NCBI GenBank assembly: GCA_030706665.1
Contig: JAUZOB010000078.1
Span: forward strand, 1-11,696
DNA: 11,696 nucleotides
Reading direction: 5' to 3'
From: Bacteroidota bacterium
Lineage (GTDB): Bacteria > Bacteroidota > Bacteroidia > Bacteroidales > Prolixibacteraceae
A program made the translations under genes and the position numbers. Below, piece by piece: positions 1 to 8,800 of this stretch (position 1 is its first letter; every line of letters begins with the position of its first letter). Under the pieces are notes generated by a model. It worked only from the letters and a program-made list of their open reading frames with translations. It was not told the DNA's origin and did not search any database.

Positions 1-1578
1 AAGGTACTGACTTTGTGGTTGAGTATAAGAAAGAACAACATAAACCAACGGACATACATTCATGATGAGAACCATCCAAATAAGCCAAAATTTCAATCCT
101 TTTTTGGCTGCGACTATTCCACCCAGAATGCCTCCGATCGTTAGGGAAATGATTCCGAAAGTGCCGTATAATAATCCGACATCTCCGGTGGTCAATCCCA
201 GTCCGCCTGTTTGACGGGTGTCAAGCATAAAAGGTGAAGCCATTTTTACCAATTGAGATTCTGCAAGGCGGTATAATAACAGGAAGGCCAGGATAAGGCC
301 TATATTTTTTCGTTTAAAGAAGGATCCGAATGTTCCGAAGAACTCTTTGAACAAATTTTTATTTTGCGATGCAGCAGAATGATCGGAGGCAGGATAGGGG
401 AGCATGAATTTATGATAGAAACAGAATATTACAAATAGTACTGCCAGTATTACAAAAGTGAAGCTCCATGCTAATTGAAGATTTCCTGAGGTTCCGATAA
501 ACGATGCTTCCGTATTTCGATTTAGTTTCGGGTCTGCCTGAAATAACAAGTAAGCTGGTTTATCCCAGTTCTTTTCATCAAAGACAAGACGCTCTCCTTC
601 TACCAGACGAATACTGTTGTCTCCATTTTTAAATTTGAGGTTTAAAATCATCTTCTTGCCCGGCTCCGGCTTTTGTGACAGCTTGATTGCTGCAATTGCA
701 ACATTTCCGGTTAAAGATTTTGCCGGAGCGACTTGTTGATGCGTACCAAATTTATCTTTCAGAAAGTCGGTAAGAGGTGTTGATACATGATCTGACCACC
801 AGGATGATTCTTTTGCCTTCTTTTCTGATTGAGCCGCATTGTTGTTATTTATAAACCCAAGAGTAACATTATGTTTTGAAACAATCTGCTTTATTGAATC
901 CAGCTTTTCTGTTGAAATATTTTTAGTGGAGAACTGGGTCTGTTGAGGATTAACGGTAAAGAAGAAATCTCTATTGGTTGTTGCCGGCAGTGTATTTATC
1001 TCTGGAAGAGTAATATTCTGGCTAAAAGTTGGACCTGCAGCTGCCTTAACCTCTATCGGGGGTAATCCTGTTGACGTTTCAAAGAAACCAGCCAGGATAA
1101 TTAGCAATCCTTGCCCTGTTATCATTGCTACTCTGTAGAAGGTGCTTCGAATTCCGACGAAATAGGCTTGCTCATGCTTTTCCAAACCAAGCATATAAAA
1201 ACCATCTGCTGCAATATCATGTGTGGCTGAACTAAAAGCCAACAGCCAAAAGAAGATGAGTGTTATTTTGAAGAATACAGGTGCCTGTATGCTTAATGCC
1301 ACACCTCCTAAGCCTGCGCCAATGAGTAACTGCATGACAACAATCCACCAGCGTTTTGTCTTTAGCAGGTCAACAATCGGACTCCATAATGGTTTGATAA
1401 CCCATGGCAGATAAAGCCAGCTTGTGTAAAGTGCAATATCTGTATTGGAGATACCAAGACGTTTGTACATGATTACGGCTACTGTCATGACTACGACATA
1501 AGGTATTCCTTCTGCAAAATAAAGAGTAGGGATCCAAGCCCAGGGATTCCGTTTAGAAGGTTTGTTCTTTGAAAACAT
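1..1578 (-). CDS. ampG: AmpG-like muropeptide permease (MFS), 3' end cut by window edge
   Basis: Inner-membrane major facilitator protein that probably imports muropeptides or GlcNAc-anhydroMurNAc for recycling. The frame is open from the ATG at 1578 to base 1, giving 526 residues with the C-terminus missing. Hydrophobic segments lie near residues 14-37, 48-66, 76-97, 101-121, 146-166, 368-388, 425-442, 463-492 and 497-518, so about three helices lie outside the window. The motif SSATHDIAADGFYM (116-129) resembles the AmpG signature after TM4, and the N-terminal FAEGIPY (21-27) also fits. Between TM5 and TM6 is a hydrophilic insert of about 200 residues (167-367); MFS topology puts it on the periplasmic side. 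E. coli AmpG has no such insert. The start lies 19 nt after the SpoIID-like stop, so the genes are probably cotranscribed. The family is fairly certain; the exact substrate is inferred from murK/murQ context. Tannerella forsythia, another Bacteroidales member, has an AmpG that acts with murK and murQ. Confidence 0.85.
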   Translation of the reverse strand, partial: MFSKNKPSKRNPWAWIPTLYFAEGIPYVVVMTVAVIMYKRLGISNTDIALYTSWLYLPWVIKPLWSPIVDLLKTKRWWIVVMQLLIGAGLGGVALSIQAPVFFKITLIFFWLLAFSSATHDIAADGFYMLGLEKHEQAYFVGIRSTFYRVAMITGQGLLIILAGFFETSTGLPPIEVKAAAGPTFSQNITLPEINTLPATTNRDFFFTVNPQQTQFSTKNISTEKLDSIKQIVSKHNVTLGFINNNNAAQSEKKAKESSWWSDHVSTPLTDFLKDKFGTHQQVAPAKSLTGNVAIAAIKLSQKPEPGKKMILNLKFKNGDNSIRLVEGERLVFDEKNWDKPAYLLFQADPKLNRNTEASFIGTSGNLQLAWSFTFVILAVLFVIFCFYHKFMLPYPASDHSAASQNKNLFKEFFGTFGSFFKRKNIGLILAFLLLYRLAESQLVKMASPFMLDTRQTGGLGLTTGDVGLLYGTFGIISLTIGGILGGIVAAKKGLKFWLIWMVLIMNVCPLVYVVLSYTQPQSQYL

Positions 1579-1597
1579 GAGCCTTTACTTTTTAATA

Positions 1598-2941
1598 TTA
1601 GTTATATTTTTTTTCTAATGAAGCACCTTTGAAGTAATGCAGCAGAATTTCTTTAAACGAATATCCTTTTGCTCCCATTACAGCAGCGCCGATCTGGCAG
1701 AGTCCCACTCCATGGCCCCAACCTGCTCCTGTAAGGATGAATTTACCGGGGATATTACCTTTGAGTTCTTCTCTGTCTACAACAAAGGCAGAACTGTAAA
1801 GGTGGGATGTTGATAGTGATTTCCGAATTTCAAGTTCTTTTCCGATGATGAATGTTTTCTTTGTGCCAATGATTTTCAGTCGGATCAATCTTCCCGATGC
1901 TCCTCTTTCTATTGGAATAAGATCTATAATTTCGCCAAAGTCGATTCCTGTACGTGATAACAGCAGGTTTGATAACTCACTTTGACTATATTCTACTTTC
2001 CAACGATAGAAATCGTTAGTTTCCTGATCGTAATCATTTAAAACCTGAGAAAGGACGTGTTTGTCGGTTGTGTTGCAGAATGCGGGTGGGGAATTCCGAA
2101 TCCAGGCTTCTGCGGCTGATTCTTCCGTTAGGTCTAAATTATAGTTGTCAGGAGTAGCATCATTATCGATAATTTTTGGGAGGTAGGGATGGGGAATGGG
2201 TTCCCATACGTTTTCGAATACTTCGGTGACACCTCCGCATGATTTCGAAAAGCGGGCATCACAGATTTCATCCTCGTATGTTAAAACAAGACCTCTGGTT
2301 GCATCAATGGCTTCTTCTACTATCGGCGTACCGGCTCTTGTTATTCCCTGATATCTCTGACAATGATCATCAGCACAAACGTCAAAATTCAAATGATCTT
2401 CCCGGTCATACCATTTGACTCGCTCAGACTCTGTTTGAGTGTCAGGAGTAAATTGTGCTCCTGATTTTTTTAGCTTTTCCCCTTTCTCAAGCTGTGCCAT
2501 GAGCCAGCTACGGGAAATTACAGCATGAGCTTTGAGAAGTTCCATTGAACTGGTTGCACTCATCTCAGACGAAATTACGCTAATCAAATAGTCTTCGAGC
2601 GGAATCAGGTTGATTGCAGTAACTTTATTGTCTTCAATAAGGAATTGGAGTCCCCCTTTGAATTTTTGATCTTCTTTTCGTTCCCAGTGAAATTGAATTC
2701 CAATAGTAACATCTATTAGATCAAATGTACAATTTTGATTTTCAGGATGTAGTATTCCGAAATTTCTAAACTGCAATTCCTGCTTCTTGCCTTTTAACAG
2801 CATTTGCCCGTCTTGCACCCTAATTTTATATTCTCCATCTTGCAAGAGGTTGTTACCATTTAGAGAAAAGATACCATTCAATCGAAAGGAAATCTCGGAA
2901 CCTGATAATATACCAACCTTTATAATGGGTTCATGAATCAT
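1598..2941 (-). CDS. SpoIID/LytB-domain protein without signal peptide, probable lytic transglycosylase
   Basis: SpoIID-family enzymes are lytic transglycosylases that cleave MurNAc-GlcNAc links in peptide-free glycan. The hallmark blocks are present in the 447 residues: PLEDYLISVISSEM (114-127), whose Glu126 aligns with the catalytic Glu of SpoIID, then LLKAHAVISRSW (135-146), DARFSKSCGGVTE (228-240) and the C-terminal GAGWGHGVGLCQIGA (405-419). His183, Cys189, His193 and Cys194 match the spacing of the Cys/His zinc site known in clostridial SpoIID almost exactly. Residues 1-100 form an extra N-terminal module of unknown fold. The N-terminus (MIHEPIIKVG) has no hydrophobic stretch, so the protein looks cytosolic, unlike sporulation SpoIID or LytB. 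It sits between the DUF4922 gene (126 nt upstream) and the ampG-like gene (19 nt downstream). Inference: it may process imported glycan fragments inside the cell. The family call is firm; the substrate is unknown. Confidence 0.88.
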   Translation of the reverse strand: MIHEPIIKVGILSGSEISFRLNGIFSLNGNNLLQDGEYKIRVQDGQMLLKGKKQELQFRNFGILHPENQNCTFDLIDVTIGIQFHWERKEDQKFKGGLQFLIEDNKVTAINLIPLEDYLISVISSEMSATSSMELLKAHAVISRSWLMAQLEKGEKLKKSGAQFTPDTQTESERVKWYDREDHLNFDVCADDHCQRYQGITRAGTPIVEEAIDATRGLVLTYEDEICDARFSKSCGGVTEVFENVWEPIPHPYLPKIIDNDATPDNYNLDLTEESAAEAWIRNSPPAFCNTTDKHVLSQVLNDYDQETNDFYRWKVEYSQSELSNLLLSRTGIDFGEIIDLIPIERGASGRLIRLKIIGTKKTFIIGKELEIRKSLSTSHLYSSAFVVDREELKGNIPGKFILTGAGWGHGVGLCQIGAAVMGAKGYSFKEILLHYFKGASLEKKYN

Positions 2942-2964
2942 ATTTTATGGTTTAGTCATTTTAC

Positions 2965-2978
2965 ATTATTCCCATGTA
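2965..2978. repeat. Intergenic motif, copy A (ATTATTCCCATGTA)
   Basis: This 14-nt block lies in the 126-nt gap (2942-3067) upstream of the SpoIID-like gene. It closely matches ATTATCCCCCATGTA at 4165-4179, upstream of the DUF4922 gene. On the minus strand both copies read as the last codons of a short frame, ending AYMGIM-stop here and AYMGDN-stop there. No minus-strand promoter of the TTTG / TAnnTTTG kind is evident in this gap. Chance similarity in AT-rich DNA is possible. Confidence 0.3.
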
Positions 2979-3067
2979 TGCTTCATCGCTGAAGAACTTG
3001 TTATCACAGGATTTAAAGAATTCAAATGTTTCACAAAATAGATTGTTTCTTTGATAACGGCAAACAA

Positions 3068-4099
3068 TTATATTATTGATTTTTTATTGTAATTATTAAA
3101 GTCCTTCAAGCTTTGCATATTTTGTTCCAATTCTGCAAATCTGTTTGTATCCAGAGATACCTGATTGAAGATATCTGTTATGTCGTTTGCCGTAATTTTG
3201 TCAAAATCCTCTTTTCTGGGAGTAATAAATACTCCGCCAAAGTCTACGGAAGCCGGACTAATCAATAATTGTTTCTCACCTTCGGCATAGAATTGATCCG
3301 GACGGTGTTTCTGTCGGGGAAATATCTGTATGATGAACTTTTCATTTTCTTTATATGCAAGAATATTGAGCAGAGGCTCATCTTCCTGAGGAAAGAAGCC
3401 CTTCAGAGTATTATAGATAGAATTAAAAGTCTCTGAGATATAGACTTTATCAGCAGATTCAATTGTGATTAGTTTTCGCAGATAGTCATTTATAAAACAG
3501 ATCTGACCGTTTTTTGATTTCAAAGTATGATTTGTCTTATTTGACTGAATTCTTTTAAATTCGGATTCTATAGGGAGAAATCCTTTATTTCCTGCCTGAA
3601 AATGGAAATGATCGGGAGCTGATGCCCCGCATTTGGGTCCATTATAGAAAATAGCATAATCATTCAGAGATTCTGCCAGATCCAGCATTGATATGAAATC
3701 AGATTCAATTTGCTGAGGACGATGTTGAAGTGCCGGAATTGTCAGATGCCTGCTAAAGATGGGGAACGGATTCACCAGGATTAAAAAACGATTGTTGTAT
3801 AGAAGCCCCTTTTGTTCGATAGGTAAATGAGCCGAACAAAGAAAGCATTTGCGTTCGCTTATTGACTTTTGATCAACTTTGGCAGCAGAAGAACGAATTC
3901 GTTCAGGGTTAAACTGTACTTTAATCTCAAAGCCGTCATATTTGAAACTTCTTTCAAGGATTGAATTTAATCCGGTATAGTTCTTTTTTGCAAGTTCCCA
4001 ATTCTCAAGTTGATGAAGCAGTAACTGATGGACTGCTTCATCAACATTTGATTTTGTTTCGAAGTTATTATTAAAAAGAAGTTTTTCCTGAAATTCCAT
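3068..4099 (-). CDS. DUF4922 protein, GalT/HIT-like putative nucleotidyltransferase or phosphorylase
   Basis: Protein of 343 residues of a Bacteroidota family usually called DUF4922, with no established function known to me. Its motifs are those of the galactose-1-phosphate uridylyltransferase branch of the HIT superfamily: CFLC at 85-88 (GalT uses CxxC for zinc), YNNRFLILVNPFP at 101-113, RHLTIP at 117-122, and GASAPDHFHFQAG at 158-170. The last holds His164-x-His166-x-Gln168, the arrangement in which the GalT nucleophilic His is uridylylated. Cys85, Cys88, His118 and His164 could make a GalT-like zinc site. There is no signal peptide, so it is cytosolic. A nucleotidyl-transfer or phosphorolysis reaction on a sugar phosphate from recycled peptidoglycan is my inference. 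The ATG at 4099 fits the open frame, with only AT-rich sequence and no Shine-Dalgarno before it. The 297-nt gap upstream may carry its own promoter. Confidence 0.8.
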   Translation of the reverse strand: MEFQEKLLFNNNFETKSNVDEAVHQLLLHQLENWELAKKNYTGLNSILERSFKYDGFEIKVQFNPERIRSSAAKVDQKSISERKCFLCSAHLPIEQKGLLYNNRFLILVNPFPIFSRHLTIPALQHRPQQIESDFISMLDLAESLNDYAIFYNGPKCGASAPDHFHFQAGNKGFLPIESEFKRIQSNKTNHTLKSKNGQICFINDYLRKLITIESADKVYISETFNSIYNTLKGFFPQEDEPLLNILAYKENEKFIIQIFPRQKHRPDQFYAEGEKQLLISPASVDFGGVFITPRKEDFDKITANDITDIFNQVSLDTNRFAELEQNMQSLKDFNNYNKKSII

Positions 4100-4120
4100 A
4101 TTTAATTCATTTTATATTGC

Positions 4121-4130
4121 ATTGTACAAT
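4121..4130. promoter_or_regulatory. Perfect 10-bp palindrome ATTGTACAAT upstream of the DUF4922 gene
   Basis: A self-complementary decamer 21 nt before the DUF4922 start codon, inside the probable 5' leader. TTGTACA recurs at 9135-9141 in the murK leader. It could be an operator, but its GT and AC are adjacent, unlike the GTnnnAC core at 9054-9064, so the same regulator may not bind it. A 10-bp palindrome can also occur by chance in AT-rich DNA. Confidence 0.25.
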
Positions 4131-4164
4131 ACTTTCCTTCTGTTCAAAGTCTTGAATGCAATTA

Positions 4165-4179
4165 ATTATCCCCCATGTA
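4165..4179. repeat. Intergenic motif, copy B (ATTATCCCCCATGTA)
   Basis: Second copy of the block at 2965-2978; both are followed by a GCT triplet one base after the ATGTA. A third, weaker match, CATTATTCCAT, lies at 4190-4200. On the minus strand this copy ends a 21-codon ORF (4162-4227). Its function is unknown: it may be a leader peptide, a fossil coding end, a regulatory site or coincidence. Confidence 0.3.
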
Positions 4180-4237
4180 AGCTATATGCATTATTCCATC
4201 TCGATTTTTGCTAATCCTGAAAATCATCAAGATTGAA

Positions 4238-4253
4238 CAAAACTACAAAACTA
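4238..4253 (-). promoter_or_regulatory. Tandem -7-like boxes (TAGTTTTG twice), possible internal promoter
   Basis: The plus strand reads CAAAACTA twice without a gap, so the minus strand has two adjacent TAGTTTTG boxes, each matching the Bacteroidota -7 consensus TAnnTTTG. They lie about 140 nt before the DUF4922 start. No TTTG -33 box stands 19-21 nt upstream of either, so support is partial. If active, the promoter would separate expression of the DUF4922, SpoIID-like and ampG-like genes from the two genes before them. Confidence 0.35.
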
Positions 4254-4396
4254 ATGTCTGATATGCTCTTCTATCTGCTGTTAAGTATCCGCGACAATAT
4301 TGGCTTGTTTGCCTGAATAAATGCATCGGATGACAATAACTTCAGAGTAATATCATGGATAACTTAAGACTAAGTTCTGTAACCGGCTATAATACA

Positions 4397-5869
4397 TTAT
4401 GAAATTTGATTTTTTAATTGATTCAAATGAATTCTTGCTTTCAGCTCAATTGTCCGGATCCTGTCCTTATAGAGATTGTGCCCGTTCATCTTTACAACAT
4501 CCAGAGACGCATCGGAGTTATCATCCCATCTTCTGCACAGATAGAGTGGGGAATAGACTCTTCCGATTTGATAATGTCTGGAAATTGAAAGTCCGACAGC
4601 GTAGTCCTCGCCATAACTGACATTGGGAATTTTAATCTTACGAAGTAATGGTGTATAGAAAGCACGAGGTGCGCCCAGACCATTAATTCGAAGTGCATTG
4701 TTTCTACCATTGTCAGGAGTCCATTCTTTATGATCGATAATTCCGGGAGGAATCTCTTCCAGTTTAAAATTGACCATTTGATAAGATCCGACAACCATGC
4801 CACATTGTTGCTCATAAAAGGCTTCGACAATTTGTTTAATTGTATTATCATCGATGTAGAGGTCATCGCTATCCAATTGAATGGCAAATTTCCCGCATTG
4901 TGGATGAGATACCGCTTCATTCCAGCACCCTCCGATTCCAAGATCTTTACGTTGAGGAATAATGTGGATTAATCTTTTATCGGATGTTGCATAACGTTCT
5001 AATATTTCTGTAGTTCCGTCAGTTGAATAATTATCAACCACGATCAGGTTGAATTTAAAATCTGTTTTCTGAGACAGAACCGACTTTATGGCATCTTCAA
5101 TTGTTTTAACCCTGTTTCTTACGGGAATAACTACACTGGCCTCAGTTGAAAAGTGACTTTCATCAAAACTGATTTTATCGAAACGAGGCTCCATGTATCC
5201 TCCTATTTCTTTAAGGTGTTCAGTACAGGCCTTCTCCATTTCGATTTGTACCTGTCTGTTTTTAGGATCGACATAGTCAAAAATCTTTTCTCCGGAGAGC
5301 CGGTTGTCTAATTCGATTTCGGTGTAGAGATATTCCGGGATGCGGAAGATGGGCCATTGCTGCGATAACTTTAATCGCAGATTGTAAAGTCCTGCATATG
5401 CATAAGAATCCTTTGTGCGATTTACCGCATCGCAAAAGGCTTTGCTTTTAAAGAATAGAAGAGATCCGAAATTAAAATCGTCACGCAGGCTTCCCTCCTG
5501 ATAGTCAATTACCGGATTTATTGTCGTTTCTCCGTTTTTCATTCCATAATAGTCTGAATAAACGAATCCGGCACCCATATCTTCACAAACCTGTGTGAAT
5601 CGCTCAAGGGCGAATTGGCTTAAAGAAAGGGGGCTATTTTTCAGGTAGAGTAACAGATATGGCGAATCGACTTGAGCTGCAATATTCTTGAGCGTTTCTG
5701 AGGAATGAAGGTTCCTACTCTGAAGCCATGTGCTTCCTTTCGGTAAGGACGGTATATTTTCTTCACTCAGAATGAATATTTTGTTGACAAATGGACATGC
5801 AATGAGTTCTTTAACCGTATTCTCAATGCCTTCACCTTGTCCATATGGAATGAAACAGTTAATGTTCAT
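4397..5869 (-). CDS. Two-module family-2 glycosyltransferase, C-terminal half apparently active
   Basis: Protein of 490 residues with no signal peptide or membrane helix, hence cytosolic or peripheral. The C-terminal module (about 244-450) is a clear GT-A family-2 domain: ASVVIPVRNR (244-253), LIVVDNYSTDGTTEIL (275-290), and the metal-binding QLDSDD (331-336) with its DxD at Asp333/Asp335. A GED at 420-422 could hold the catalytic base. The N-terminal module (about 1-215) has a similar start (INCFIPYGQGEGIENTVKEL, 3-22) and FVYSDYYG (102-109), but shows YLLLYLKN (71-78) where a DxD would be expected, so it looks like a degenerate GT-A copy. The gene starts 3 nt after the amidase stop, so the two are probably cotranscribed and translationally coupled. 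Donor and acceptor cannot be read from the sequence. The context suggests a product linked to cell-wall sugars, but this is inference. Confidence 0.88.
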   Translation of the reverse strand: MNINCFIPYGQGEGIENTVKELIACPFVNKIFILSEENIPSLPKGSTWLQSRNLHSSETLKNIAAQVDSPYLLLYLKNSPLSLSQFALERFTQVCEDMGAGFVYSDYYGMKNGETTINPVIDYQEGSLRDDFNFGSLLFFKSKAFCDAVNRTKDSYAYAGLYNLRLKLSQQWPIFRIPEYLYTEIELDNRLSGEKIFDYVDPKNRQVQIEMEKACTEHLKEIGGYMEPRFDKISFDESHFSTEASVVIPVRNRVKTIEDAIKSVLSQKTDFKFNLIVVDNYSTDGTTEILERYATSDKRLIHIIPQRKDLGIGGCWNEAVSHPQCGKFAIQLDSDDLYIDDNTIKQIVEAFYEQQCGMVVGSYQMVNFKLEEIPPGIIDHKEWTPDNGRNNALRINGLGAPRAFYTPLLRKIKIPNVSYGEDYAVGLSISRHYQIGRVYSPLYLCRRWDDNSDASLDVVKMNGHNLYKDRIRTIELKARIHLNQLKNQIS

Positions 5870-5872
5870 ATC

Positions 5873-8800
5873 TTATTTCGATTTAAATGATTTGGTTTTG
5901 TTATTGAAAAAATGAAATACATCCTTAAAGAATCCTTCTAGTTGATCTGGGTCGGTGATTGTTTCGAGCGGGAATCCTGTTACGATTGTTTTATAAGCAC
6001 CGGAATATGCAACAGCTGCACTTTTTGTATTTTCCGAATAACGGTAAATTGTAAATGCCCCCTCTCCGACAGGGAGAATAGCATCCGCTGAATCTACTGT
6101 GTACATTTGGGGATTGTAAGAAGTATTGAAGTCTATTGCTTGGTTTTTCTTTCCGAATAAAAATCCTGTCATTTCAACTTGTCCGATTTTTGCAGCATGA
6201 TCTGTTTGTGGTTTGTAGTGTAAAACCTTTTCTGCAAATGCAAGGGACAGTGTGTCATGCATCAATTGGAGATCAGACCCGACATATGCTCCTGATATCA
6301 GTAGATTCCCTCCATTTGAAGTAAATTCAGAAAGTTTGCTCCTTAATGAAGGTACAAAAATACTGAATCGGCTGCTTCCGTCAGGATAAGTAGTTGTCTT
6401 CTCTTTTCCCAATAATAAGTCGATTGTATTGAATGCAGAAACATCAATCAATCCATCTTTGAAGGCTTCATCACTGGTACTGACAAATGAATGTCCTAAA
6501 TTGCTGATGGCTTTCCCATGGATGACTGAGAAGTCAAATGTATTTCCGGGAATTATTTTCGTTTCGAAATCGCCATAAGAAGCTCCCCAACCGGGACAGT
6601 CGTTATCTTTGAATGTAGAGTTCCTGTTAAAATCGTACATGTCTCCTACAAATCCAATGTCTGAGTGATCAGAAACTCCCGGATCCAAATTGAAGGTAAA
6701 TCCTGAATAGACGGAAGTGTCGACAGCTGAAGGGGCAGAAACTCGATTAAAACCATTCACAATTAAAACAGGCTTATCATTTGTATTGGCAATAGAAGTT
6801 GCCAAAATTTCAGATGGAAAACTTTCACCGCCTTCGTTAATGGCAGCTATTTTGAAACTATATATTTCTCCAGGTTTTAAATCTTTTACTGTATAGGTTG
6901 TATCGTTCACTATAATACCATTGTCAAATCCCTTATCTCCGATTCTTTGGTATATTTTATATTTCTCTGCTTTGGCAGAAGGTTCTAATGGATCATTTAC
7001 TGCTCTCCAGCTAAGACTTACAGTATTATTACTTCCAGGGGTAATCCGGAAATGACTGACGGGTAAAGGCTGTATAACACAAGGAGTCCCATTTTGAAAG
7101 GCGATGAACTTTGCCATTGCCTTATAAATTGAACGCGCAACTGCAAATTTGAAATGAGGATCATGTCCGAATTTCATATCTGCTAAATTTTCATGTGATA
7201 ACAATTCAAGCAATGTAGCAGGTACCTGAGGACCATAAGCCTCGGAATATGGCTTATTCCATAGTCCGCGACGGGTCCATTTCGGATTAAACTGAGCCCT
7301 GATGTCATCTACAAGCTGGGATTGAATCATATCAGTTAAATCACGACTGGCCCAACGAGACTGCATATTAGGGAATAGTCCTGAATCTGCCTCAGTGCTA
7401 AAGATTGCTAATGTTCCAATAATCGAATCATTGGGAGTTATTCCTGCGTCAGTATGAAGAGCAAATGAAAGGTCAATTGGAATTCCCAGTCCTTTGAATT
7501 GCCCGGCTTCCGTTTCTAAATTCGGTTTTCGATTTAAATAGTTTACCCAAAAACCACGGCATAGATAGTCATCCTTATAGTCATCTCCTCCTTTGGTCAG
7601 GGTATAGACAATAGTGTCAGGAACTCCCGCATATTGCAAATAATAACGCGCTCCCTCAACGTATCTGGGTCTACCGCTAACAGTAGGAATCGACTTTATA
7701 CTATCGATTGATTGATCGCAGATTTTAGAACCCTGAACTGTTTTTTGCTTATTCTGATTATCAATTGAGCTACGATTAATACAACGGGCAATGTTTCCCA
7801 TTCCTCCTCCAAATCGTACGGCATCAGCAGTGATTAATTCTCCGGGTTTATCTGTTTGTCCTGCTAATACTACTTTATTTTTCCCTTCTTTTTCAAATTG
7901 AAAGGTTCCGAGATATATCCAGGTTCTTCCTCCTATTCTCTGATTTACTTTGAATTCTGTAACGCCCCCCGAATGGTAAACCTGATAACGGGCAGACGTG
8001 GTACTTTGAGTTAAAGATTGGTAGGAGATATATACGGCATACTCCCCATTTTCGGGAATATCAGGGATCCACTCATAGGCTACTTTTTTATTCTCTTTTG
8101 AGAGAAACTGATGACAATGTCCCAAAGTAAAGGGGTTTTCCCCATTGCTATACGGAGGATTCCCAATTGCAAATCCAGGATATGGAGTAAGTCCCCATTT
8201 TCCTTTAATCATCTTTATTTTTGATTTCCCTGTCGACTTATCAGCATCTACAATGACTTCATGAGTCTGAGTATCTCTTTCTCTAGGTAAAAAAACTTGT
8301 GCACCCGCTTTTTCTAGCATAGGAACCAAATAGGGGAGAATTATGGTCGGCGTATACGCATCTTCAACAGTACCAAATAAGCGTGAGCGTTGCCAATCCC
8401 ACCGGCTATCCTTTTGTTCGTAATACCAGCCGTGACTAGGCCATACTGCTATATTCCGATTGAAAAGACCTTTGGTTGGGACAATCGGATTACTGGTATT
8501 TTGTACATTGGGGATCCTTAAATCTTTTCTCTTTTCCAATCTGGAAGAGTCGATTGGTATAGATGTCCCTCTGTAAAAATTGGGGATTAAAGCTTCGGCT
8601 GATCTCCCAGAACTGTTCAATCTGATTTCGTAATCTATGAATAGATCGCCTAAGACCTTTCTAATACGATTCTTTTGATTGGTTATAATCTCGGAACGAA
8701 AAGGCTGGTAAGAGTAAACCCCTGAGAAATTTAACGTGACAATTCGATCTGAAATATTCACATCATAGGATTCAAGGTTAATTTTCCCATTCTTTCCCTG

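Larger units (their letters stand above)
4100..4396. other. 297-nt non-coding gap between glycosyltransferase and DUF4922 genes
   Basis: No convincing gene is present. The only small frame worth noting is a 21-codon minus-strand ORF at 4162-4227, from ATG to TAA, ending AYMGDN. The gap also holds a 10-bp palindrome (4121-4130), a tandem octamer (4238-4253), one copy of the intergenic motif (4165-4179), and a short perfect hairpin AACTTA-AGAC-TAAGTT at 4361-4376. The hairpin lacks a following U-run in the minus-strand direction. The gap is long for an operon interior, so a second promoter is likely. Confidence 0.6.

Noticed and set aside
1223..1414. Plus-strand open frame of 63 codons
   Set aside because: It is antisense to the AmpG-like permease, whose membrane helices are convincing; no motif or start context supports it.
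1598..2941. A sporulation role for the SpoIID-like protein
   Set aside because: The genome type and neighbours point to a non-sporulating Bacteroidota and to cell-wall recycling; only the domain is shared.
4361..4376. Hairpin AACTTA-AGAC-TAAGTT as a terminator after the glycosyltransferase gene
   Set aside because: The 6-bp A-T-rich stem has no U-run downstream in the minus-strand direction, so it is too weak to call.
4399..4972. Open frames on the plus strand (4399-4620, 4730-4972) and an alternative minus frame (4492-4941)
   Set aside because: They lie inside the glycosyltransferase gene, have no recognisable motifs, and the overlapping frame has clear GT-A signatures.
5730..6324. Plus-strand open frames (5730-5915, 6136-6324)
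   Set aside because: Both are antisense to the glycosyltransferase and amidase genes and lack any protein-like features.
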